This document shows positions 10,501 to 21,877 of a DNA stretch of 64,000 nt, one piece after another. The position numbers and the translations under genes were made by a program. The notes beneath the pieces were generated by a model. It was not told the DNA's origin. It saw nothing but the letters and a program-made list of their open reading frames with translations, and searched no databases. The stretch's first letter is position 1. Each line of letters opens with the position of its first letter. Origin of the DNA: Chaetomium olivaceum (Eukaryota > Ascomycota > Sordariomycetes > Sordariales > Chaetomiaceae); assembly GCA_039881045.1 (NCBI GenBank), contig JAYWVB010000021.1:434001-498000 (forward strand). Direction: 5' to 3'.

Positions 10501-13500
10501 GCTTCAGGCCGTGCAAATCGTAGAGCACCTGACCAAGGTAGTCTTCCCAGTTGTCGATGTTCTTTTGCTTCAAGAGCTCTACGCGCATCATCTTGAGGAA
10601 GATCTTGTTGGATGACTTGCAGCACTTGCGAAGACCCAACACTTGGTGCACTGCAGCCAAGTAATCGGCAAGGTCGTTTTCGGGTTTGGGGAATAGCTCG
10701 GGATGCTGGTTGAGCCCGACCTTTAGCATGGTATATTGGAGCGACCAGGTCCGCACCTGCATCTCCTGGAGTTTGTTGAGAAATGATCGCAGGTCCGAGT
10801 TGCTCGCTGGGGCAGGTTTCATGCCAATCCGCGTCTCATCCTCGAACATGGCGGCTACGTGCAACATGCAGCTGACCTTGGCAAGAGCAGACATGCTCGA
10901 TCTCAAGTGGTCATCATCCATGATGTCGAACGCGCTGTTGTCGTTCAAAGCAAGATGTAGTGACTGGATGATGAGGTCGTCTAGCGCTTTGAGTAGACTC
11001 ATGAACTGGTTTCTCTCGGTTCATCGGGGGAGTGAATGTAATCGTCGCTTTCAAGGTCCGATATGACCGTCTCGATGCTTCGAAGAAAGCACGAGAATTG
11101 CTTCGTGGTATACTGGATCTTCCCGTAAGCCTCGCCTAACCTCGACCACAGCAGCAGTCGCAGCTCCGTGTTGCTGCTTTTGAGAAATTTCCACAGGTCT
11201 GTAAGCTCCTGGCTGGCGCACTCTGCGATGGGCAGCTTGCCCTGTTTGTCACTAGGAGCATCGCCGCCAACCTCAGCTTGTTGGAGGTTGGCGGGTATGG
11301 TGATGTAAACGCCCTCTGGATTAAGGACGGGCTCCAGACTTTCCACAACGGCTACTGGGTTGCCATTATCTTCCTGGAACAAACCCAGAAAGAAATCCAT
11401 TGTTGTCAGCTTGGATATTTCGCGTTCGGCGGCAGCAGTTGATATTTCCGGCATGGTAGTGTTGTTGGTGAGGTTGACTTCCGTCGTAGCAGACCCGCAA
11501 GGAAGTCACGCAGGCTATGCCAGCAGTTGAGGACATGGTCTCTTGGCGTGCCTTTGGCCATCGTGGTTGAGGTACGGATGCCCAGAGAAAGCGGAGCGCA
11601 ATGGGATCATTTGGTTCTGGGTTTTCGAAGTCTGTGATCTCGCCAGCCATGTCCATCCACCTGTCCACTCGACATTCGCTTCCAGCTTTGCCTCTTGATC
11701 CGCGTGCTGTTAGATCCGGGATGTGATCATAGACATCAAATGAAGCTCAAAGACCGTTTGGGCGAAACCGGCGAGCTCACTGATGGCTTCTCCTCGTACG
11801 TCTTTTGGAGACGATTCGAGTTGATAGGCGAAGGTGTCATAGATGCTCCCCTCTAGACGGCTGGTGACGTCTATTACGGCCGTCCTCAACTGGTCTGGCC
11901 ATTTGTACTCGGTGTAGGTCCTGACCAAGGTTTTCACATATTTGTAGGCGACGTCGTGTATGGTATTCCAGCCCTGGTTGACGTCTTCCACAAAGGTCCT
12001 CAGACCCCGGGAATCGTCAAACGCAGGCACGTCCTGAACCCGCTGTGACCCCGTTTTTGCATGCTCCAGGAAGGCAGAAAGGCTGAGCTGAGGTAGCTCT
12101 CTCTTGCTTAACAATACGGCACCTGTATCTTCATCAAAATGTGTTATCGAATCACAAAGATCAACCGTGGCCTGGTTTTGAATCTTGCCCGTCCGGTCAT
12201 CGGCCGCACAAGAGTCGAGCACCTCGGCAATTCTTCCGAGAGTTACCTGGTCTGTTACGCCAAGATTCTCCAAAAGATTCTTGGTCGTTTGGAACAGGTT
12301 TTGGTCGGCAGCTTGCAGCGGCTGGAGCTGGCTTGCGAGAAATGTGGCAGAGTCCATAACTTCTTCCACAGCTGTGTCTCGGCGCCTGGTTCGTTTACTT
12401 CTCTTCACATCCGCAGCGTCATCCTCCAGGACGTCGGGAATCCCAGCTGCCGACTGAGAGCGTTTCCTTGTCGTCACGGAAGAATTCGGGTCCTTGGATG
12501 CCTGCTCATCCGCTGGGTCGGATTCGGGTGCTGGCACAGGAGCAGATTCTTCCACCATGGCTTCTTCGCTTGGCTGTTCTGTAATCACTTCTTCCGCCTC
12601 CACCGCTTCGTCTGGTGCATCTGAACGTGGGGAAGGCTCTTCCGGTTGCAGTTGCATGTCAACCTCCATCTGGACATCTTCTGGCTCGTCCGTATCAGGT
12701 AACTGTATTTGGACAGCCTGACCCACAAGCCCTTCCTCTGCAACGAAGCGTACAATGGCAGCGCCGAGTTCGGACCAGGACGGTGTCGAGATCGGGAGTA
12801 CAAGGCGGGGGAGCTCGATTTCGGTATCACTCAGTTCTTTGACAGCTAACCTTTTGGTGGGGTTTGGTAAGAACGGCATGGGATCCATAAACCGAGCCAA
12901 GTATGGAGGCAACTCCCGATGCACGAAGGGTTTCATGATCGGGTGAGTCAACGCCATCTCGTCGCCCAGGACCTGGAGCTGTTGTTTGAGCTGCTCGCCA
13001 GCAAACCCCTCGGCCAGCGATGGCGGATCGACTTCCTCGACGGCCGGGTCATCCTCCAACTCTATGGCGGCTTCAAGGCTGTAGCGATTTATCCGAGCAC
13101 TCTTCAGGAATGCGGCAACCCGCGCAGCTTTCCTCCACAGTTCAGCGTCCGATGGGTCGCGGTCAAGGGCTACGCAAAAGTCGTCCAACGCCCTTTGTGC
13201 GTCCTTCTGCACTTCGGCGTCTTTGAGAAGTGGCTCCTTTTTCCTGGATTTTCGTATCGTGTGTTTAATACGGTCAATGACAAATTGGCCGTGATTCTTG
13301 TGAGACAAGTAAAGTGCTTGAGGAAGACTGCTGCCGATGCCGTCGACATCTGCGCCGACAGGGGGGAGGCCTTGGGCGAAGGCAGGCTCAATAGCGAGGG
13401 CACCATCTTGTCCTGCCTCAAAGCGTTCGTAGTCGGTCTTGCTTTCTGGGTATTTGAAGATCTCGGATTCGAAAAGCGCATCGTAGGCGTCGGCAGCCTG

Positions 13501-13764
13501 GTCGAAGGACTGGGGCCCTTGCGCATGGAGTTTGAGGGCGTTCTGGAAGAGTTTGAGGGCATCGTCGACCTTGGAAACGAATTAGAACCGGGTAAAACAA
13601 CTATATAAAAAACAATCGCATCATACTTGGAGGTCCTTCGTTGTGTCAACCTCCTCGTCGATGTTCTCTTCTGGTTCGACGTTGATGGCCGAGAAGGCGG
13701 CCTATAGACCGAATCAATTAGCGGCAGCAAAGGAGGGACGGTGGGTTGGATCTATAATCACCAT
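7538..13764 (-). CDS. HIR3: HIR3, HIRA histone chaperone complex subunit (ten single-base frame breaks)
   Basis: This is the fungal histone transcription regulator 3 (CABIN1 family), a large TPR-like scaffold of the HIR complex, which deposits H3-H4 and represses histone genes in the nucleus. The N-terminus reads AFSAINVEPEENIDEEVD. The putative coding start is ATG at 13764-13762 followed at once by an intron (13761-13702). A second intron is 13626-13570. Exon 3 holds helical-repeat sequence (ALYLSHKNHGQFVIDRIKHT). The middle is intact to 11740. From there to 7538 conserved protein continues without loss but shifts frame ten times, near 11736, 11576, 11482, 11013, 10189, 9699, 9134, 8151, 7895 and 7713, each time mended by one added base, most clearly in homopolymers (for example seven C's at 9696-9702). 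The C-terminal tail is Gly- and Glu/Asp-rich and ends at 7538. The model gives about 2,040 residues, normal for the family. Confidence 0.88.
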
Positions 13765-14307
13765 CTTGTCGCGAGCCGTCAAAGTATCATATAGTGGTGT
13801 GTGTTGTCGAAAAATGAGAGTTGCAACATTGCAGTGGTCAGTGCCACAACTTCAGGCTCATTCATCAACCCGCATCAATCAAGAACGGGCGCGGGAGACG
13901 CGACTGCCAAGCCAAAGCCAAGTCTCGTCGTTTGAGAAGTTGACGTTAATTATGTGGCCCGAGCTCCTTATAGACCCTCTTTTCTCAAATGCCATTGCCC
14001 GCCGTGCCCGCCAAGCACAACGTGCGTGGTCGCAACAACCTGGAACTTAGCTGGGAAGCTGCCCAGAACCCCCCCAGGCAAGCCAGGCAAGCAAGCAAGC
14101 CAAAACCGCCCCGAGACATTGAAAGGGCAGGGGACTTGGACAACACCACCCGACGACGGAACCGCCCGGACATATTCAACCCGCAGCAGCGGCTTCAGGC
14201 TTTGGCCCCTCATATTCTGTCTCCTGGATCTATCCGAATTGAGTTTAAACTATCGAGCTTTCCGCCAACGCATCGCCGTGTAACACCACGGTAGCTGTTT
14301 TGTCGCC
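13765..14307. promoter_or_regulatory. Divergent promoter region of HIR3 and the BUD7-like gene
   Basis: About 540 bp separate the two start codons, so this stretch must carry the upstream control of both genes. No coding sequence is supported. A GCAAGCAAGC short repeat lies near 14085-14100. No specific transcription-factor site is claimed. Confidence 0.5.
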
Positions 14308-16739
14308 ATGGTTGCGCCAGCTGTGCCCGAGTCCGTGCCCCCCCGATCGCCCTCACAAGGTGGACTTACACTAATGGTTCTTCGCCTAGGTTGACGGAGG
14401 AGGTGCTCCACGAAGCAATTGACGCCCGTACCGACTCACTGGTCTCCCTGCGCGAGCTTGGCCCTCCCGATCTTGTGCACCTAATCAAGCAACCCCTGAG
14501 GAGTGGAGGGAAACATGTCAGTCTTCGGCGCACTGCAATTGCCTGTCCTACCACTGACTTTCAAGCATGTAGACAGGCGTCTATCACCATGTTACTGGCG
14601 TAGATGCCTCTTCATCAGCGAGTCTCGCAGCGTACATCAACACACTAGCCTACAAGGAATTCGGTCCATCCGCCACCACTAAGACCCTTGAAGGCACATA
14701 CTGGTAATTGGGTTCGTCTTGTTCGCGTCTGTCCAACCGCTAACTCGGTTTCAGCTGCTACAATGCCTTCTCGCGCGTCGACATGCGTGTGCACGCCCCG
14801 TTCCCCGGGTCTGTGGAGAGCTTCTGCATCGACGAACGAGGCGAAAAACGCAAGGCGACCGATGAGCTCTGGCTTGAGACATACTTGTGCAGCGTGTTGC
14901 GCGCGTACTCGTACGCCGACGACGGAACGGGCGACACCATTCGAAAGATCATGGGCGTGAGGCGTTTCAACCCCGTAACCAATACTGAGACCGAACATCG
15001 CTTCCTTAGTGCGGCCGAGCATTTGTTCTTTCGGGGTAAGATACATACGGAGCCCCATACTTGCGCTACCCACCGGCTAATCGCACACGCGCAGGATGGC
15101 AGCTGGGATCCGACTCGATCGTGCAGGTTCCGAACGTGGTCTCGAACCACCTGACGGCGGGTCTGCTCAGATACTTCCACACTACCGGCAGATATACTTC
15201 GGGGATCAACCTCTTCGAGAAACTGAGAACAGAAAACATCGAGGTGGCATCTTTGCTGTCCAAGGTCTTGTTTATGGGCAACGAAGAGGTTCAGGGGATA
15301 TCGTATCTTCACGACGCTCTGAAGCAATCGCCGATGGATTATGTTATGCTGGACACCCAGGCTGAGTTCTTGCTCAAGAAGGCCAAAACCGCCACAACCC
15401 CCGAACAAAGAGACGAGAGACTCCGGATGTCACTTGGCTGTGCGGACCGAAGCACCATTGCCGCCCCCAGCGAGTTCGGGACGTGGGCCAGGTTAGCCGA
15501 GGTGTATGTGACCATGGAGGACTGGGAAAACGCCCTCACGACGCTCAACTCATGTCCCATGTTTACCTACCAAGACAAGGACGCGCCTGTCATGCCGGAA
15601 CCAAGGGATATTCACCTGCCTACGCTTCAAGAAACCAGGTTGGATGAAATCGACAGCGAGCCCGAGTCCCGCTATTCCGAGCAAGTGGACCCAAGCCTGC
15701 TAAATCTCCGCGCAGCCGCCTACCGGGGAACTTTCAAACATGCATACAGCATCTTGACGGAGATGACAGCCAAGATTGGTTGGGACCAGCTGCTGAAAAT
15801 CCGGAGCAACGTCTTTGTGATGGAGGACGAGTACCGTGAGAAGCAGGAGTCGACTAGCTACCCTAAAAATCGCAACGCCAGCACCGATGCTCTCCGTGGA
15901 ACCCCGGATCCTACCACTAACGGTGCAGCTTCGGAGGTTGGAGTCGATGAAGAGAAAGAGGATGTAGAAGCAGCGGACAAGGAGGAAAAGGAGAAGAACG
16001 AGGGAGAGGGGGAAGGAGAGGAGCAGGAAGCAGACAATGAATCTGCTGCCAATACGCTCGTTCCTGGCGGCAGACCCGAAGACATTGAGAGGCCTTCAAG
16101 CGCCGTCGACCCAGACGAGGCCAAGAAGGGTGACGACAGCGTAAGATACGATTTCGTTTTTGTGCCTTATGCTCACGCCACTAACATTTCATTTAGGGCT
16201 CTAAAGAAGACCACTTCTCGCGCCTTAACAACAAGCGGCTCTGCGAACGCTGGCTCGACAGCTTGTTTATGGTGCTTTACGAGGACTTGCGCGTTTATAC
16301 CATTTGGCGCACGCAGATGGCTCAGTATCGCGCGCAGAGCATGCAGTACAAAAAGTCAGCCGAGGAATGGGAGATCCTGGGGTCACTGGCTGAGCGCCTG
16401 CAGCACGTCGACGAGGCCGTCGAGGCCTACCGCGCCTGCCTCGCCCAGCGCTTCAGCCCCAAGGCGCTGGCGGGCATTCTCAAGGTGTTCGAGAAGACCA
16501 AGGGGAGCACACGCGACACCGTGGCCGCCACCATAAGACTGGTGACGTGGCAGTACAGGTGGTACAGCGAGTTCTCGCCCGAGCTGCTGCACACGGTGCG
16601 CATGCTGATTGAGGACGAGGGCGCCGTCAAGATCAGGAGCATCATCCAGGCTACGAATCTGCCGCAGAATGTGCTCGACTTGACTCATCATTATGCGGCG
16701 CTCTGCGCCACATTTAGGAGCAGTGGGACTGACGGTTAA
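14308..16739 (+). CDS. BUD7: Exomer subunit of the ChAPs family (BUD7/BCH1-like)
   Basis: ChAPs bind Chs5 and Arf1 and form exomer, which carries chitin synthase and other cargo from the trans-Golgi to the plasma membrane. The protein reads RTDSLVSLRELGPPDLVHL, then YHHVTGVDAS, SLCADDGTG-type tetratricopeptide helices, QVPNVVSNHLTAG, LLSKVLFMGNEEV, CADRSTIAAPSEFGTWARLAEVY and SCPMFTYQDKDAP, all hallmarks of the family. Introns are 14517-14572, 14704-14754, 15036-15094 and 16141-16196; the reading frame is intact across all of them. An acidic Glu-rich linker precedes the last intron, and the C-terminal half (ERWLDSLFMVLYEDLRVYTIW) is conserved. The first intron ends at 14389, but its donor is unclear: the obvious one would make a 30-nt intron, whereas GTCCGT at 14331 gives 59 nt and keeps frame. 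About 740 residues. Confidence 0.87.
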
Positions 16740-17541
16740 TGGCCGGAGTAACTAGTAAAAGGGGGAGGTGGAGAAGAGGCGGAGGTGGGATGTGAACGGG
16801 GGAGGTTTGCGTCTGTCATTCTTGGGAGTAAAGCTGGCTGGGAATAGGAGTGCTGTGCGGTGGTCTTGTGATTGCTAGTCGGCAGTTTAATCAGACGTGG
16901 GCACGATAATGATTCCGTCCTGACATGATGGCATGTCGTTTGAATCCCTCTGTTCGACTCGAAGCTTCGGGGTGGCATTGCAACGAGTGACCGATGTCGT
17001 ACAAACGGCCTTCCAGGGGTACTTCGTAGTACGAAGTGATGGCTTACCATTTGAGCGGGGAAGCTAAGGCACATCCATCGGAGACAAGAATCTCGTTCCC
17101 GAGTCACCGAGATAGGCGAAGCAACAAGGTGGTCCACACTTGTGGGAATTCCGGCCCTCCAAGCGCCCCAACCGCATCAACCGAATGACGGCCGGACCGC
17201 AACGCCGGATCTTCGGGTCGGCATCGCGCATTCTTCGGGCGAATACCCTGGCCCGGTGTGATGGTTACCCACCCACTAACACCCCGCTTGACACCGAAAC
17301 CAAGTGGACTTTTTTTACACAGTATTCCACCAGCGGCGAGACAGGGCGCGGGGGGGGGACACATAACGTCATCAGACCTTGATAATCGAAGCACTTCGAA
17401 TGTCGGGTCAAGTTTTACCCCGCGTCTTTGTTGGTTGAGCTTGTGAATAAAGCCGCGTCCTTTCTTCGAACCCCCCTCGAGCTTTAGCTGTTTGAGTAGC
17501 AGCACATCACACGTGTCGTACATCCATCCAAAGACATCACA
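16740..17541. other. Intergenic region and upstream flank of the aldo-keto reductase
   Basis: No gene is supported. GC-rich, with homopolymer runs such as the G-run near 17350. A CTCGAGC-containing leader precedes the reductase start. Open frames on the minus strand across this span are shadows of the reductase region. Confidence 0.4.
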
Positions 17542-18572
17542 ATGGCCGCGACTAAGAACACCTCGTAAAAAGCTCCCCAGCTCTCGGCCCTTACCATGCC
17601 ATCTCGTACCACTTATACTAACAACCCCCTTCAGTAAGACCTTCACGCTCAACACGGGTAAGACCATCCCCGCCATCGGCCTGGGGACATGGCAGTCCCA
17701 GCCCGGCGAGGTGGGCAAGGCCGTTGAGGCCGCTCTGCGGTCCGGCTACCGGCACATCGACACGGCCTTCGCGTACGGCAACGAGAAGGAGGTCGGCGAG
17801 GGCATCCGCGCGTCGGGCGTGCCGCGCGAGGAGATCTTCCTGACCACCAAGCTGGACAACCCCTGGCACAAGCGGGCGCCCGAGGCGCTCAAGCGCTCGC
17901 TCGAGAACCTGGGCGTGGAATACCTCGACCTGTACCTCATGCACTGGCCGTCGAGCACCACCCCCGAAGACCTCAAGAAGCACTATCCCGACTGGGACTT
18001 TGTCGACACGTGGCGCGAGATGCAGAAGCTGATGGACACGGGCAAGATCCGTAACTTGGGTGTCAGCAACTTTGGCATCAAGAACCTGGAGCGTTTGTTG
18101 AACGACCCGAGCTGCAAGGTATGTGGTGCCGTTCCTGGGCTTGGCCTTTTTGCTCGGAATGCTTGCTGACAAGCGGTAGATCGTCCCCCCGGCCGTTAAC
18201 CAGATCGAGCTCCACCCCGGCAACCCGTCTCCCAAGCTCATCGCTTACTGCGCCGAGAAGGGCATCCACTGCTCCGGGTACTCGCCGCTCGGTAGCAGCG
18301 ACTCGCCGCTGTACAAGAACGAGACTATTGCCGAGATCGCCAAGGCGAAGAACCGCAGCGTGCAGCAGGTCCTGCTGATGTGGGGTGTGAAGAAGGGCTG
18401 GAGCGTGCTGCCCAAGAGCGTCAACCCGGACCGCGTCAAGGCCAACTTCGACTTGGACGGGTGGGACCTGACGGACGAGGAGGTGGCCAAGATTGACGGC
18501 ATTCCGGATCGGTTCAAGGTGTGCGGCGACGCATGGTTGCCGATCAAGGTGTTCTTTGGTGATGACGAGTAA
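17542..18572 (+). CDS. NADPH-dependent aldo-keto reductase (GCY1/glycerol dehydrogenase type)
   Basis: It reduces aldehydes or ketones, or acts as a polyol dehydrogenase, using NADP(H) in the cytosol. Three exons (17542-17564, 17635-18118, 18180-18572) give MAATKNTSKTFTLNTGKTIP and onward, about 310 residues, normal for the family. The TIM-barrel motifs are in order: GLGTWQS, the catalytic Asp and Tyr in DTAFAYGNE, the Lys in TTKLDNPW, and the His in LMHWPSS. Then come GVSNFG, NQIELHPGNP and the NADP-binding LPKSVNPDRV. It ends WLPIKVFFGDDE. The frame is intact. It is convergent with the HIT gene 223 bp downstream. The true substrate cannot be told from sequence. Confidence 0.93.
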
Positions 18573-18795
18573 TGGGACTAGAAAAAGTCCTGGAGAAGTT
18601 AGACAGCCCAAAAAAAGCCACCAAAATATAATCCAGCTCAAACTCACCACAGGCGTTGTGACACCCAGCACATCACGGGCCCAATCTCCGTTGGCCGTGC
18701 AGGTAGAGCGCCGACTATTCCCACACGTGTAACACAACATACACAGACACATCTACACAAATAAGCAACACCCTCCCTCTCTCCCCCCCCCAGCC

Positions 18796-19459
18796 CTACA
18801 ACTTTGCCCCTCCCTCCCCATCTCCCTCCCCATCCCCCAACATAATCTCCGCCACCGCCCTCCTCATCCGCTCCGCCAACTCCACCGCCTCCTCCTCATC
18901 CAGCTCATCCCTCTGCCCGCGCCCAAACATGGTCGCCGTAAACCGCTCACTCCTCTGATCCCGCAACTCCGGCCGCGGAATCACATGAAAATGCATATGC
19001 GGCACGACCTGCGCGGCCGCCGCCCCATTATTCTGCACCACGTTCCAGTCGGCCACGCCGGTCGCGCGCACGACCGCGGCCGACAGAATCCGCAGGTAGC
19101 GGCCCAGCTCGGCCGACTCGGCGGGGGAGACGTCGGTGAGTTTGGGGCGGTGCGGGCGCGGGCAGAGGAGCACGTGCCCGACGGAGAGGGGCATGATGTC
19201 GAGGAAGGCGACGAGGTGGGGCGTGGAGAGCACGACGAAGGCGGAGGCTTGCGGCGAGGTGAGCTCCGGGTTGAGGAGGGCGGAGGTCGGTGGTGGTGGG
19301 TGGGCCGGGTTGTAAGGCGGGAAGACGGCGGAGATGTGGCAGAAGGGGCAGTCGGCTTCGGTGTGTTGGGTGTTGTGTGCGGTGTTGTGGCCCGTTGGGG
19401 TCGTCGAAGTTGGAGGATGGGATGGGCGGGAGGGAGGCGTTGTAGCTTTTGGGTGCCAT
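18796..19459 (-). CDS. HIT (histidine triad) family nucleotide hydrolase/transferase, one frame break
   Basis: HIT proteins cleave phosphoramidates, dinucleoside polyphosphates or related nucleotides through the middle His of the triad. The triad is present as HMHFHVIPRPEL, preceded by WNVVQNNG and by LDIMPLSVGHVLLCPRPHRPK, a typical HIT strand-loop. The N-terminus MAPKSYNASLPPIPSSNFDD is in one frame; the next segment, ADCPFCHISAVFPPYNP with a zinc-type CPFC, is in another. A change of one base in the GGG run near 19391 (one extra, or two missing) joins them. The C-terminus is acidic and short (about 220 residues in total). It shares a 478-bp divergent upstream region with RPB12. Substrate class (Aph1-, Hnt1- or aprataxin-like) is not resolved; the short length argues against aprataxin. 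Confidence 0.85.
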
Positions 19460-19937
19460 GGTGAGTTTTGGTTGGTGTTGTTATATTATTGCATTAATTG
19501 ATTAGAGTTGTAGTTGTCATGTAGCCCGAGTCCAAAGCTCTGAGTCTTGATGGAGTGTTTGTTGCGATGTTTTTCCATGCGAATGGTCGTCTTGAAACCC
19601 AGGGCGCTTAAGCTCCCTGGGCCACGATTGGCTTTGCCTGCCGGAAGTGACCTCGGCCCAGACTTCCGAGCCGGGCCACACGTGACGCCACCCCTGTGCG
19701 GCCCATCCTGAGCCATTCTGCCGCCCTCCGCCGCCATTTTTTCTGCCGCCTTGCTTTGTCCAGCCCGCCCCTCAGATCCAGAAGCGGTCGTCCAGGCATT
19801 TATCAGCATCAACCCCCCCAGTCACCCGCCATCAAATAACCTCCCTCCACAACACCGATACCCTATCGAACACGCGCACCCCGCCAAACCGATCCAAGAA
19901 CCCTTTCCAAACCGATCCACCTCACCATACCGCCAGA

Positions 19938-20259
19938 ATGTCTCGCGAGGAGTACCAAGTCCCCACAGGCTCCGGTTCGCCGACCGTCGGCGGCGGCAGC
20001 AGCTCCTTCAACGCCCCCGCGGCGCGCGACTACGCGGGCGAGGGCGGCGGCACGATGCACTACATGTGCGGCGACTGCTCGGCGCGGGTGCCGCTGGAGA
20101 AGGGCACGGGGATCCGCTGCCAAAAGTGCGGCGCGCGCGTGCTGTACAAGGAGAGGACGAAGCGGTAAGAGGCTCGTCCCGGCCCGGCCTTCCGGGTGGA
20201 GGAGTCAATTGTTAGCTGACTTTTTCCGGTGCAGGATGGTTCAGTTCGAAGCGCGATGA
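19938..20259 (+). CDS. RPB12: RPB12 (RPABC4), zinc-ribbon subunit shared by RNA polymerases I, II and III
   Basis: A small essential subunit that bridges the Rpb3/Rpb10/Rpb11 assembly platform. Exon 1 (19938-20164) encodes MSREEYQVPTGSGSP, a variable Gly/Ser-rich lead, then the zinc ribbon with two CxxC pairs (CGDC and CQKC, 13 residues apart) and VLYKERTK. The intron 20165-20234 is followed by a 25-nt last exon encoding the invariant end RMVQFEAR and TGA at 20257-20259. Without the intron the frame stops at 20168 and loses the conserved tail, which supports the splice. The N-terminal lead is longer than in yeast, as is common in filamentous fungi. Confidence 0.95.
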
Positions 20260-20607
20260 TGGCATAGATTTGTGATGGGCGCAGGTGGATGTTTTACATT
20301 GGGAGACTCGGATCATGCGTTGCCGTGGCCCTTTGTCCTCGACTCGTCGGTGAAGAATCAGCTTCTGGATAGGTTGACACCACAGCAGGGCAAGGACACC
20401 GCATGCCGAGCATGGCGTTTTGGTAATGATATGCTACATGGTAGACATAGTTGATGGGAAATGCATTTTCTTATCCATTTTGTCCTAAACAAGACCCTGT
20501 CTACCTAATGCTGGTATCACCCAAACGCCGGAATACCGATGCCCTGAACACCTGAAATTTTATCCCAACCCCAACAAACAATATCCTTTGGGCCGAACTG
20601 CAATTGA
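20260..20607. other. Convergent 3' flanks of RPB12 and GPN1
   Basis: About 350 bp with no coding signal; it must hold the transcript ends of both convergent genes. No clear terminator motif can be named. Confidence 0.4.
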
Positions 20608-21877
20608 TTACCCCTGCTGCGAGTGCAGATACTTCGCAAAGCTCGCATCCGCGCTGACCGAGTCTTCCTGGTGCAACATCGAGGCCTCGTATCTCGCCTG
20701 GAGGCCCTCTCGGTCCTGCTCGTCGTCAAGCTCGTCTTCGCTCTCCTCATCTGCGCTGAGTGGCTCCACGTCCTTCTCGTCTATTTCCATGTCGCCGAAA
20801 GTGTTGCCTCCTGTAGCGCTTGTCGAAGCTGTGCCGCCCATCGCCATGCCCGCCATCATCTTATTCAGCTCTTTCTCCCTCTGCTTCTTCTTGTCGGACT
20901 CCCTCGCTTCCCGCCTCCGATCCAGCTCAGGCTGGTAGTCTCGCCTGAACTCGTCCGCCTTGTCCTTTACGGACTCGAAGAAGTCGTCGATCCCAGTGCC
21001 TTCGAGTGCACTAACGCTGACCACGCTAAGATGGCAGTAGAACTCCTCCAACATGAGGCTCATGCTGTTCATGAGGCTCCCCATGTATCCGCTTCCGGCA
21101 CCGTCTTGTCCACCGAACGCGTTGTTGCTCTGCTCCTTCTCTAGGGCCTCCTGAAACGCGTTGAAGTCGGTCATCCACTCCTTCGCAAACGACGAGTCCT
21201 GCACGTCGGTCTTATTAAACACGACGATCATGGGCAGCTTCGTCTTGTAGAGGATGCTGCAAGCGTAGAGCATGTTGCTCATGAATGTCGACGTGGAATT
21301 TGCACGCGGAGTGTCGACGACGTAGGCGATGACCGTTGGGAATGATGAGGCGAGGGAGTCAAGAAAGATGGTCCCTGACGCTGACCACACGAAGGCTTCG
21401 ATCTGCCCTGGCGTATCGACCAGAATATGCTTGACGGGTTTCTGACTCGGGTTCTCCGGGTCCGGCGCTGCCCTCTTCTCAAGAAGACCGAGCACTTGAT
21501 CTACTTTGGTCGCAAAGAGGTTGAGTGACGTCATGATGCCTCCGTTTGGCCCCAGGTTGTACTCCTCCATGACCTTCTTGTAGTTGACCGAGTCGCGAAT
21601 ATCAATGTTACTCTGATACGGTGAATAGGTGACCGCCGGGTCGAGGTTGACGATATAAGGAGGCTCTTTCTTCGCAAACTGATGTGCACTAATCCGCTGC
21701 ATGAATGTTGTCTTGCCCGCTCCTAAAGGACGGGGTGAGCGGGAGAAATGGGAAGGGGAAATAGGTTGCTAACATACCGGCCATCCCGATACAGACAACC
21801 ACGGTGGGCTGCTCCGTTTGCCCATCCGGGCCGGTCGCTGGAGCTGAAGCCGAAGCTGAAGTTGAAGTTGAATTCAT
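20608..21877 (-). CDS. NPA3: GPN-loop GTPase 1 (NPA3/XAB1), RNA polymerase II assembly and import factor
   Basis: GPN1 assembles RNA polymerase II in the cytoplasm and helps bring it into the nucleus. Exon 1 (21877-21778) encodes MNSTSTSASASAPATGPDG and the start of the P-loop; after a 55-nt intron (21777-21723) the P-loop completes as GMAGAGKTTFMQR. Further motifs are NLDPAV, the family-defining GPN in YNLGPNGGI, the G3 motif DTPGQIE, the G4 motif FNKTD, and SALEGTG as G5. A charged coiled coil (RREARESDKKKQREKELNKM) and an acidic tail close the protein. About 396 residues, intact. It lies tail-to-tail with RPB12, a subunit of the enzyme whose assembly it serves. Confidence 0.95.

Noticed and set aside
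11670..11712. Apparent third frame segment ADQEAKLEA in HIR3
   Set aside because: One added base at 11736 already gives a continuous frame through to RVDRWMDMAG, so this resemblance is chance.
12919..13608. 229-codon plus-strand open frame
   Set aside because: Antisense of the intact conserved part of HIR3.
14758..15408. 216-codon minus-strand open frame
   Set aside because: Shadow of the BUD7-like gene, which is conserved and spliced on the plus strand.
17104..18752. Minus-strand open frames of 204-224 codons
   Set aside because: Shadows of the aldo-keto reductase; they lack motifs and cross its introns.
18985..19464. 159-codon plus-strand open frame rich in Gly and Arg
   Set aside because: Antisense of the HIT protein gene.
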